From: Symsagittifera roscoffensis
Lineage: Eukaryota > Xenacoelomorpha > Acoela > Convolutidae
DNA length: 64,000 nucleotides
Direction: 5' to 3'
Assembly: GCF_963678635.1 (NCBI RefSeq)
Contig: NC_087067.1
Span: forward strand, 48,591,618-48,655,617
Of the stretch, positions 33,232 to 43,890 are shown piece after piece; positions within the stretch are counted from its first letter, which is position 1, and each line of letters starts with the position of its first letter. Both the position numbers and the translations under genes were made by a program. The notes under the pieces were generated by a model. It worked only from the letters and a program-made list of their open reading frames with translations. It searched no databases and was not told the origin of the DNA.

Positions 33232-34515
33232 CACTGTGTGGTGACATGGTAAGATTGAGTAAACTCGCTCGAGAAGGGTGAGTAACTCAATAACTTTCCT
33301 AGCCACAGAATATCTTAGTTTTATTATTGATTATACTTGGTGAGTGATGTTAAGTTAATTTTAACGGGTGCGTGGCCGTACCACGTCCCACTTTGTAATC
33401 ACAAAGAGCGAAAAGAAGTTTTATGGCAAGATGACGTAAGTAGTCAGAAAAGAAATTTTATCTAGGACACTCCTCATGGTGCAATTTTTTGTGAAAATGT
33501 TGAAAGGCAGTGAGATGTAGTACGATGCCATTTGTGAACACGTAGTGAGTTGAGGTGGAGTAGATAAATTTCATTTTCTTATGCGTTTTGTAAGATTGAT
33601 TACAGAGAACTGGAACACTAATTGACGATAACCCGGTGTTATGCGATCAATAGGGACATTGATGGGGACTTGTCCGGGGAGTATGTGCCACTCTGCCAGA
33701 TGGCACAGCGCAACCTTCCGGCGACACAAAGAAAAACGAACAAAGGCCTTATTAACGAAAAAGTAATGTGAAGGAGAGTAGGAATACTCTAGAATTTTTA
33801 TTTTTAAAATTTCGATTGGAGATTGGATATTTCTCAGAAATACAAAAAAGACGGCCATTTTGACGAAAAACGACGAAAAAACAGAACAACGACAAATATT
33901 GTGGAAAAAGGTCGCACAAGAGACGAAAAACACGAAGCCTCTTATCCTGGCAACAACACACGATAAGACTCTTAGCAGAGGATATTAGTGGAGAAGGAAG
34001 CTTCACTAGGGAAAGAATATTCCACGGAACCCTCCCGTGCCACAAATTGGAAGGGATAAGAGCGTTATCTCAGGAAGATTACGGGAGCGGAGGCTTGGTC
34101 CCCCAGAGATTGTTTTATGTGAAGGGACTATATATAACTGACTTTGTAGCTACTTGGATGTCGTAAAACTCTGAATTAACACCGGTATAATTTGATATTT
34201 TAGAATATGAGTAGCTAGAAAGAGGAAAGGGTCAATCCATCTCCAATGGATTTAATATAGAACTGTCACACAAAAACATGTTAAAATAGGTTGTTCGAGC
34301 CGTGTTTTTAATGGCAATCACGTAGTCTGAGGATCCGAGACTCAGCTATGTGGTTGTGTTCGCATGTAAACGAAAGCTGATCAAAAGTCGTTTGACTGAT
34401 GGCCTAAACAGACAAGAAAATCAACTGGCAAGGTTGAGACGGTGAAAAACGAGTAGGATTAAGGTAACTGACGCCTGCCAGTCGTTAATAGGTACTTTTT
34501 CTACGCTCCGTCGCT
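33232..34515 (+). repeat. Left 1284-bp inverted arm
   Basis: Matches the right arm from CACTGTGTGGTGAC at the outside to CTACGCTCCGTCGCT at the inside. It contains a TATATATA element and the GGAGGGTTCCGTGG motif. Two overlapping frames (33571-33933 and 33752-34045, - strand) are open in both arms but look low-complexity and are not called genes. Confidence 0.9.
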
Positions 34516-36930
34516 GTGTAGTTTTATGGCAAATGTTACATAGACGTTTTTATGGCGCTCCTGGGTGGGCCTGTCAAAGGCATAAGACCATCATAATCAG
34601 CAAGCGTTTCAGCGACGAACCCTCCGCTCCGGGCGTATGCCCGAGTTAGAGGCCTTAATGACCGTTATTGTACTAGGGGGAAGGTGCGTACCCTCCGTCC
34701 AGTACTATTTAGCTTTTTAACTTAGTTATCACCGAAAATTCCGGGGGCCGGAGGGTTAGGTGGGAAGTCATGAGCCCGCTTGTCCCAAGGTCCCGGGACC
34801 AAAAACAATTAAAGACAAAGCGTAAAACCAAACAAAAATAGTGTATAACCAAGAAAAAGCCAAAAAATAATTTATTTGAAAAAAAAAATACCAAAAACAG
34901 TAAAAAATCCAAAAAAGACCAAAAACAGTAAAAAATGTAAAGTGACAGTTTATATGTTATTTCCGGACGAGATGTGATCTGACCTTCCTATTTGTTGTTG
35001 TTTCAGATTGATTTATATCGTTTCTGATAGAAAGATTGTGTGTTTTGGTGAAGGGTTGGATACCCTCCCTTGAGTGTAACTTGAGTATTTAAGCACTTTA
35101 ATAGTGATTTTGCCGGTGGCCGGAGGGTAGAGTGGCAAGCTGACCGACGTGTTCCACACTCAACAAGGACATCGGGGACAACATCAGAAACGACTGTTGG
35201 GTATCGTTGAAACAATTTTGGTATCTTTCGGGTACTATTTCATCAAAACTTAAGTTGTGGGGGGCACGATTGGCGCGGTCCGAATGTACCCTCCATCGAT
35301 TACAAATTTCCAAGTTAAGGGTCTTAATTCGGGTATTTTGGAGCAAGGGAGGGTATAGCACTATTTATTAACGACTACTAATAGGTTATTATCCTTAACA
35401 CATATTACTTATCTCCTAATTAGACCCGAGAAACACCCAAATTTTGTCCATAATTATCGATTTTCGACCAAACTATAGACCCCCAAATTTTTGGATATCC
35501 GAGCTTTTCCGAACAGCAAAAAGCTTTTATATAGGGAGTAGCTACGTAGTTCGATCCCCCTAACTAGAGAAACCGCGTGAGCAAAGACAGTAAAAGTTGG
35601 AAAAAACCAAAATTTTTCGATCAAATTTTTGATAATTTTCTGAAATTTGTCAATCTGTTTTGGGGATCGAGTTTTTGAGTTTTTAGAGTAAGAGTAATAA
35701 AATTTTTTGTGTTAGGAGCGTGCTAGCATAACGTGCTCGGCTGCCAGAAAATTTCTTGAGCAACCCTCTGATTAGCTCCGTGGATAGAGCTAACGACTTA
35801 AGGATTGGAAAAGGAAGGAATCGGAGGGCCCAAATTTGCTAGTTATTGGCCAAATTTTTGTCTCCAAACCAATTTTGGTCCGGTTTTTTGCATAATTCCA
35901 GTGCTGTACAGGGCTACTACGCTCGTTTCAATTATTTTTAGGCACTTTCAATAGGAATTGCGGAAAAAGTTTCTCAGAACCTATATAGGTGGTGAAAAAA
36001 GGCCATTTGGACAAACACGTTTTTGGCAATTTCTCAAAAACTAGACAACCGATCGCGATAATTTTGGTACCATAAGTCGAAGTTTTGGACCACCTTACCG
36101 GACCGCAACCGTTTTTGGGTTGATAATTACGGAAAAGAAAATTTTTTTTAGAATTTGTTGGTTCGGAGGCTCGAAATTACAGGTAACCCTCCGAGCGGCA
36201 GGAAATTTTATCAAAACACCTTTTATCCAACTGGGAAGGTTGACCGTGTCAGCCAACCTAGTTTTAAGTCAGGTGGACCGCTTTTGGAGACTTTATTGCG
36301 GTAACATAACTTTTTTTTCTTGATTTTTGGGGAACCCTCCGAGGTAACCCTCCGGAGTCAGCTAAAGCCCTTAGCAACCCTCCTTAGTGGAAAACTTCCA
36401 CGAGATCATCCAAAGAAGTTAAAACAGCCCCCCATAGAGAATTTAGCTTGTTTTGACGCTTCCTGAAGTTAATTGAAGGCCCTTGTAAGTGGGGCTCAGA
36501 AATTTGAAAATTTTGGAGGTACCCTCCGAAGTAACCCTCCGGAGCATATTAAGCATCTTATTGACCCTCCTTAGTAAATTTAAGGGGACCCTCCGAAGTA
36601 ACTTGGGTGATTAAGGTACCTTCCGAAGTAATCCTCCGAAATAGACTAAGGGTCTTAACAACCCTCCGAAGTAACCCTCCGGAGTGTCTTAAACCTTCTA
36701 AACAACCTTCCTTGTTAGAAACTTGAGGAAACCTTCTGTGGCAATTTGGGAAACGGAAAATATCCATTTAATTAAGATCATATTAGGATATTAGACGTGC
36801 TTATTAGGATCATAAGAGCCCATTTTGACCCGGAAATTCGTGATCAACTTTGGATTCTAGATCGGGTGTATCACAAGTACCCGAAGAAAATTTTTTTTTT
36901 GTTTGATTGTGATTTTGGTTGTGTGGTTGC
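34516..36930. repeat. Interior rich in an ACCCTCCG / CGGAGGGT motif
   Basis: No gene. ACCCTCCG and close variants (GTAACCCTCCGGAG, GACCCTCCGAAGTA, CCGGAGGGT) recur many times from about 34615 to 36730, densest at 36330-36700, in both orientations; the arms carry GGAGGGTTCCG too. The block at 36520-36720 reads as a degenerate array of CCCTCCGAAGTAACCCTCCG. Confidence 0.75.
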
Positions 36931-37290
36931 CTTGAGCTACTTTATAGGAAAGTTCGGGCAATCCGGGAACAAATAAAGGAAGACCTTGGTGGGTGTATTA
37001 GGCAAATACACACTCACTTGAGAAGAAAAGTTGTTCCCTACTCTCGTGCACTTGGAGCAGTCCGGGTGTGGGAGAGCTTTTTCTCAGACTATAGAAATTT
37101 TCGATCAGAGTTTGCCTTGAGCTACTTAATAGGACAGCTCGGGCAATCGCAGGGCACCTAAAAGAAGACCTCGGTGGGTGTATTAGGCAAATACACACCC
37201 ACTTGAGAAGACTGTGTCCTGGGCTTTGTTCTTTCGGATCGTTCCGATTGAGGGAAGTCTTTTTCTTTAAGAGTAAGTTTTATTGATCTG
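36922..37290 (+). repeat. Tandem duplication, about 180-bp unit
   Basis: TTGCCTTGAGCTACTTTATA...GGGTGTATTAGGCAAATACA...CACTTGAGAAGA at 36928 is repeated from 37111 with modest divergence. Each copy carries the palindrome GTGTATTAGGCAAATACAC. Confidence 0.8.
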
Positions 37291-37645
37291 TCCCTGAATC
37301 ATCACTGCTTTTTATCAAAGATTGTTTAATTTTAATAAAGCAGTGACTTGATAAATTGTGTGGCGATAAATTGATACTGACAAAAGGTCGTTGTCACCTG
37401 TAGGATATTCTTATCTGATTATCCATTGTGTTTTGTGTGTTGATTATATCTTGTGAAAATTTTGTGTTACTGTTATACTATACAACAGGGTTGAGTTAGC
37501 ATTATATCAATACTGAGCAGGCCCTGCGTGTGTAACTCGAGCTCAGTCACTAAGATTGTCATTGAGAAACCTAAGAGACATTCTTGATACTTACGAGATC
37601 GAAGAGGCAGCGTTAAGTAATTTAACTTGAACTTAATCGCGGTAC

Positions 37646-38353
37646 GTGTGCATCGCCATTAAATCATACGAATATTGTTTTTTGTCACAGAGCATGCAGC
37701 GCAGGGACTCGTTAGGATCGACTACTAAGATTCCCAGGCTGAGCATGGGCAGCACGCGAAAATTTAAAACTAGGCGTAGCCAGTCCTCGTTTAGCAGCGC
37801 CTCCGACGTGTTTGCCGAAACCGAATCGACTGAAGGTCAACCTGATCTTTCAGTGAGCAAAATGAAACTAAGGAGCGAGAAAAACCTCGATGGCGATCAA
37901 GGGCGGAGCGCCGAGGCTGGACCCGCGGTCGACACGCTTGTGGACCCCTTTGACGAAGGAGAACGGACGCTCATTCGACCCGACTTTGAGCCGAGTGAGG
38001 ACCTCGAGCGGGAGGAAGTTGAGAGGACGGAGGAGACCTCGGAGCGTTCCGAGGTCGAGCCGCGAGAGGAAGTGTTATTCAAGGGGATGTCCAAATCGGA
38101 GACCAAGAGTCATAGGTGGAGGAGAGAATATTCACACTCGGCTAATACCCACTCATCTCTGGCCAAGCAGAGCAACAACGCGATGATGTCGAGTATAAGC
38201 CCGAGTGAAGAACAACCGGGTTCGAAGGCCAAGAAGAGTTGGAAGTCTTTGTACGATGAGCGACGGAGCGTAGAAAAAGTACCTATTAACGACTGGCAGG
38301 CGTCAGTTACCTTAATCCTACTCGTTTTTCACCGTCTCAACCTTGCCAGTTGA
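37646..38353 (+). CDS. Unknown charged ORF inside the palindromic element
   Basis: A 235-codon open frame. Residues 17 onward are Ser/Arg-rich (MQRRDSLGSTTKIPRLSMGS, KTRRSQSSF), then a Glu-rich stretch (EDLEREEVERTEETSERSEV) and a Lys-rich part (GSKAKKSWKSLYDERRSVEK). It crosses into the right inverted arm at 38259, so its last 31 codons are arm sequence and the original 3' end has probably been replaced. It is compositionally like a gag or accessory N-terminus. Codon composition is GC-richer than its surroundings. No family recognised. Confidence 0.4.
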   Translation: MCIAIKSYEYCFLSQSMQRRDSLGSTTKIPRLSMGSTRKFKTRRSQSSFSSASDVFAETESTEGQPDLSVSKMKLRSEKNLDGDQGRSAEAGPAVDTLVDPFDEGERTLIRPDFEPSEDLEREEVERTEETSERSEVEPREEVLFKGMSKSETKSHRWRREYSHSANTHSSLAKQSNNAMMSSISPSEEQPGSKAKKSWKSLYDERRSVEKVPINDWQASVTLILLVFHRLNLAS

Positions 38354-39542
38354 TTTTCTTGTCTGTTTAGGCCATCAGTCAAACGACTTTTGATCAGCTT
38401 TCGTTTACATGCAAACACAACCACATAGCTGAGTCTCGGATCCTCAGACTACGTGATTGCCATTAAAAACACGGCTCGAACAACCTATTTTAACATGTTT
38501 TTGTGTGACAGTTCTATATTAAATCCATTGGAGATGGATTGACCCTTTCCTCTTTCTAGCTACTCATATTCTAAAATATCAAATTATACCGGTGTTAATT
38601 CAGAGTTTTACGACATCCAAGTAGCTACAAAGTCAGTTATATATAGTCCCTTCACATAAAACAATCTCTGGGGGACCAAGCCTCCGCTCCCGTAATCTTC
38701 CTGAGATAACGCTCTTATCCCTTCCAATTTGTGGCACGGGAGGGTTCCGTGGAATATTCTTTCCCTACTGAAGCTTCCTTCTCCACTAATATCCTCTGCT
38801 AAGAGTCTTATCGTGTGTTATTGCCAGGATAAGAGGCTTCGTGTTTTTCGTCTCTTGTGCGACCTTTTTCCACAATATTTGTCGTTGTTCTGTTTTTTCG
38901 TCGTTTTTCGTCAAAATGGCCGTCTTTTTAGTATTTCTGAGAAATATCCACTCTCCAATCGAAATTTTAAAAATAAAAATTCTAGAATATTCCTACCCTC
39001 CTTCACAATACTTTTTCGTTAATAAGGCCTTTATTCGTTTTTCTTCGTATCGCCGGAAGGTTGCGCTGCGCCATCTGGCAGAGTGGCACATACTGCCCGG
39101 ACAAGTCCCCATCAATGTCCCTATTGATCGCATAACACCGGGTTATCGTCAAGTAGTGTTCCAGTTCTCTGTAATCAATCTTACAAATCGCATAAGAAAA
39201 TGAAATTTATCTACTCCACCTCAACTCACTACGTGTTCACAAATGGCATCGTACTACATCTCACTGCCTTTCAACATTTTCACAAAAAATTGCACCATGA
39301 GGAGTGTCCTAGATAAAATTTCTTTTCTGACTACTTACGTCATCTTGCCATAAAACTTTTTTTCGCTCTTTGTGATTACAAAGTGGGACGTGGCACGGCC
39401 ACGCACCCGTTAAAATTAACTTAACATCACTCATCAAGTATAATCAATAATAAAACTAAGAAATTCTGTGGCTAGGAAAGTTATTGAATTAATCACCCTT
39501 CTCGAGCGAGTTTACTCAATCTTAATATGTCACCACACAGTG
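38259..39542 (-). repeat. Right 1284-bp inverted arm
   Basis: Reverse complement of the left arm, differing by a few substitutions and small compensating indels. Its inner 95 bp lie inside the end of the ORF at 37646-38353. Confidence 0.9.
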
Positions 39543-39843
39543 AAATTGTGTCTTACACAGGTTAAAAACTTCAGTCTTGTTTAAATAGGTAAATATACTC
39601 ACCTATGTTCTATATATATATACATAAATAGTACAACTAAAATTCTCTTTCAACAATTTCAACAATTGTAACAATTTTCAAAGTTTGGTTTGACCAAACT
39701 AAATCAAAACAAAAAGTTTAACAAGTTCAATAATCAAAACTTGGTTGATTGGTTCAAGTTTTAACACACAAAGACAATCAAGTTTTTTCTCCTTCTCTTC
39801 TCTTCTTGCTCACGTCTTCACTTGTTCTCTTCGTTCATCATCT
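39543..39843. other. Spacer between palindromic element and ORF2
   Basis: AT-rich, with a short TA run near 39610 and several CAAG/CTTG direct and inverted words (AAGTTTGGTTTGACCAAACT). It would be the 3' untranslated region of the - strand ORF2 unit. No LTR-like match to 47.2-47.7 kb was found by eye. Confidence 0.4.
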
Positions 39844-42800
39844 TCACTCCATCGCTTCTCCATCCTGATCTTCAGCTTCGCTGTCTTCCAGGAATTTCTC
39901 CAGCATGTCCATGGAGTTGCGGGCCGTGCCCCAACTCTCCTGTTCCAACAGCCTCGGTTTGCAACAAGGTAGCAAGTCCACATTCACCTTTTGCTCCCGG
40001 TTCCTGCAAAAGCTGTTGTGAAGACACAGGCTCACATTTCGTTCTAGGTCAGCTCTTAAGACCTCTTTCTTCTCATCTTCAGTTACACAAGGCGCTCCAG
40101 CTACTCGCTTCACCGCCGTGGTGACCGCGTTTCTGTGCGTCAGGAATGCTCTCTTATAGGCTCCTGGTCCTATATCTAGCTGGAAAGATTGATAGACTTC
40201 CGTGTTCCTCGACATATGACGCTTCGCGCGTTCATACACCCACGATGTCATCACTGCACGGAACCAAGGCATCAATGTTTGCCTTGACCATATTCTTTCA
40301 ATGGCTTTGGGTATTCTCAGAACCTTGCAGGTGGTTCTGAAAAGATCCAATTAACGACTCATCTTCACGTTGCTCACCTGCTCAGGAGTCGGCACGGCCG
40401 TCTCCTGTTCACTTGTGTCCGCGTTAGCCTCCAACCATCTCACTGCCAGCATGGCACTAACCACCACGATTGACACCTGTTGATTCTGATCGGGCAACCC
40501 CGTAGAGTACAACTCCTCCACGTCCCATACTAGCATCAGATTCCCGCGTTTGGGGTACCACAACATCTGCGCCAAGCAGTGGCAAGGATATTCCCCATGG
40601 GTTCTCACTATGTTCCTTCGGGTCCGATACCCTGAGGCTCCCAGCAACGGTTCCACCTCCATCAGAGTTCTGTGTAAGTCGTCTTTCTCTTCTATGGTGA
40701 GGAATTCAGTGGGTAACGCTCCACTCGCTTTCTGCTTCTGGAATTCACTCATATTACCTTCGTTCAATCTCAGGAACTCTTCACCCACTACGTCTTGCAG
40801 CTCGCCTTCAGATCTCTTCGGGACTGCCCGAAAGATCTTCGCCAACAAATCATATGACCTCTCCGACATTCTGGCCAACCTCACGCACTTTGGCACAGAG
40901 AAAAGTTGGTCAATCAACACCTGCTGTGTCCTCGCATCCATCACCACCATGTGTGTAGGATACCTACTACTGCAGTATGGTGCAGAGCTTGAACCCACCA
41001 GATATTTTGAACCAGTAGGTTTATGATAGGCCTCACTATCTTTCAGATTCATTTCGTTCTCCAGAGCTTCTCGCCAGCCTCCGATCTTCTGCTCTGTCTG
41101 CAATACACCAGGGAACACTCCCACGCTGAGGGACGTCACTAGCTAAAGGGCACGCTCCAGGCGCTCAAGCGATTCTATCGAACTCGTCATGCTACAAAAT
41201 CCCAAGGCTGTGATCAAGTTTACATCCGTCACCCCATGACAGTCCGCGACCAACTCCATGCCACTCTTATCCGACATGCTAAATCTTCCGTACAATCGTG
41301 CCAGTTGTCGATGCTGCTCGCTCAGCGTAATCAGGCAGTGCCCCAAGTTATAAACATGTCCTTCCATCCCACTATGTTGAGCCAAGCATGTGCCTTGCTT
41401 CAACCAATTGCTCGATGGACCTTCCTCGGTAAGCTCCGTGGATGGGTTGCTCTTCCGCTTCATCAACCTCATGGCCAGCAGATGGTGTATCATGGCCAGA
41501 TCATGTAAACTCGCGTCATCATCCCGGTCTAACGTGATATCCGCCGTCATGTCCCAGATTAAACCGGCGTTAGGATGAGGACACCAAGAAGGCTTCATGA
41601 GTTCCCACATCGTTACTAGACTGGTTTTCAAGGGACCGTCCCAAGAACCGCAATCAAAACTCACTTGCCCCTTTAGCTCGGGAACCGAGGGTTCGACCAC
41701 TCGTTCTTCCAAGATAATTCCCAGCTTGGGTTGTTCCACCATCAGCATTGCAGTTTCTTTAATCCGTTCAACCCAGAAATTGAGTACTATGACTTGCTCA
41801 TAGTCGAAGTACGCTTCACTGGCTTCTTCATTCACGAAGGGATTATACGCCATCCCCGGTATGCCCGACACATATTGGAACGACTTCAGTTTCCCTAGTG
41901 TTGCAAAGTCTTTTTGTCCCTTGACTGCTTCAATCAACTCCCGGCTCACTTTCAATTCTTTGTTGGAATATCTTCTCACTTCTTCCAACTTGCGATAGCT
42001 CTCCATGTCATTCGACTCCTTATTTGGTACAGTCAACGGCATATCCTGATATAGTTCCAGGAGTGCCCTAAGGAAGTTCCTTTCGCAATCAACTCCCTTT
42101 TGCCGAATGATCTTTATACATTCTCCCAAAACAGGAGTGGGGATACGATCCACCACGAACCGGACAAAGCAAAGGGCATCCTTACGCTTAGCCCATGCTA
42201 TCGCAGAATCGTCTTTCAACATCAACGCTCGCAGAGCTTCCATCAACTCCAGCTCCTGTTCCCGTGATTTCGAATCATTACGGGCTTCATATTCCGCCTT
42301 CTTGATGCCCATCAAGCACCAAGCCAACCGTACTTGCAGATCAGTTCTCATGCAAGGATGAGCCAGGTACGCTGCCACCGTCGCAGGTGCATGCATCGTC
42401 TCGTCGAAGTATCTCTGGAGGGCCGCCCTCCAAGAAATTTCTAGTAGTTTTTCCAATCCGATTTCGTTCGCTTCAGAGGACATTACCGTGCCGTATTCTT
42501 TCCGATTGAAGTTTGAATTCTCCGTAAGCTCTTTCAGATATTCCTGCATGGCTCGCTTCTCGCTCCAAGCCATCAGGTGCCCTCTCGCGGAGTTTCTCGC
42601 TTTCAACATCTCCACATAACCCCCTGATGGATCTCCCATGTGGACCGATTCCGGCACAGTGACTCGAATGTACTCGACCACGTCTAGTTGTCCTTCCAGT
42701 TTCAACTTTGCCATGTTGGTCCGTGAGGGCCTGTAATCTTCAAGTCCTCCAGATCCACATTGACTGATGATCTCCATCTCTAATTTAGTGTCTGCCAGGG

Positions 42801-43890
42801 TTCGTGCTGTTTTCTTTGATCTCACGGCTGTCGTGGTCAGACCTGCCAAGAGCATAGGGGGTATCAGATTCTCTTTTTCTCCCCCTGTCAGTGTTGCACC
42901 ATCTCCTTGCCCGCTCTCGCCTGAACGACCTCCACTCGTTAAAGAGGCCACCACTGCGCTGGCTCTCGACTTCACCACTCTCGGGTTCACGGCTCGACTT
43001 CCTGTCTTCCCTTTTAGTCGCTTCAGTCCCTTCCTGGCTCGTCTGACAGGTAGTTTCTTTGCGACTTGCTGATCATCGGCACTGTCTTCTGTTACTGACT
43101 CGGTCAGAACATCCGACTCCATGGAGTTCACTATTTTCTCCAGGACCTCACGCATGATGGGTTGGTTCAATCCCACCTTCATTATGGACTGCGTCCCATA
43201 TCGTCGTATCACGTCCCATGATCTTTCCATGAAATTCACTCGGTTCAAGGTTGCCCCTGTCTTGCCTTCTAACTCACTTTGATATCTCTCCCATTCCTCT
43301 TCCTGCAGCGTACTCAGGAAGGATACCCTCATTGATTCTTCGATTTTTCTCCTCCTCGGTGACTCATGGAGCAATCTTTGCGGATCCCTGCTTCGGCATT
43401 CTCTCGCCTGGCTTATTGGGTCCATCGGGGATAAGTCGGCCAACGCCTCTTTTGTAGGGGACATGAAAGACGATGGCGTCATTAGCAATAGACTCCCATC
43501 GACTTCCCCATCGTCGTCTTCACTCAACCGGTATTCTAGCAAGTCTCTCTCCAACGCTCCTAGATCCGTCTCACCCGGTTTTCCCGTCTTTCCCTCGATG
43601 TCATTATCGTTATCATCCTGATCCATCAATTCATCATCACCTGCATCAGGTTTTGGCTTGGGTCCTGAAGGGCCTTGTCGTGAGTCTATTCCCGAGTCCG
43701 GCCGAGCCGGTACGGTCATGTCTCCTGCGTGATAAAACAATTCATCGTTCACCAGGATTTCTACGGACTCCTCGCCAGGTGGTGCCAGATCCTCTATTGT
43801 TATGTATGAGCCTTGGTGACAAGTACAACCATACGTTATTGTGCGGCTTCGTGCGCAAAGCCATTGCCATGAGATCTTCTTCCGCTGATG
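39844..43890 (-). CDS. ORF2 of a two-ORF unit, unknown, with two in-frame stops
   Basis: One reading frame runs from just after a stop at about 43893 to TGA at 39844 (about 1349 codons), broken by only two stops: TAG at 41143-41145 (next codon CTA) and TAA at 40351-40353. The pieces are about 915, 262 and 168 residues. There is no ATG before codon about 60, and the start overlaps the end of ORF1 by about 149 nt in the +1 frame, so it may be expressed by recoding. The N-terminal part is acidic and disordered, then basic (RRARKGLKRLKGKTGSR); the rest is mostly helical with a Trp/Cys-containing MWELMKPSWCPHPN segment. No polymerase, helicase or protease motif is recognised. Confidence 0.6.

Larger units (their letters stand above)
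33232..39542. mobile_element. 6.3-kb element with 1284-bp terminal inverted repeats
   Basis: The sequence 33232-34515 is the reverse complement of 38259-39542 with only scattered mismatches, and both arms are the same length. The outer ends read CACTGTGTGGTGAC...GTCACCACACAGTG. No transposase is recognised inside, and no target duplication is evident. CACTG ends recall CACTA/EnSpm elements, and the long arms recall foldback elements, but neither assignment is secure. Confidence 0.8.

Noticed and set aside
33571-34045. 97- and 120-codon frames conserved in both inverted arms
   Set aside because: Their conservation is explained by the near-identity of the arms; sequence is Phe/Ser/Val-rich with no domain, and differences between arms are not obviously synonymous.
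35765-35835. tRNA-like sequence (TAGCTCCGTGGATAGAGCTAACGACTTAAG...)
   Set aside because: D-arm and anticodon-like parts are present, but no acceptable T-arm or acceptor stem follows; treated as chance or a decayed tRNA fragment.
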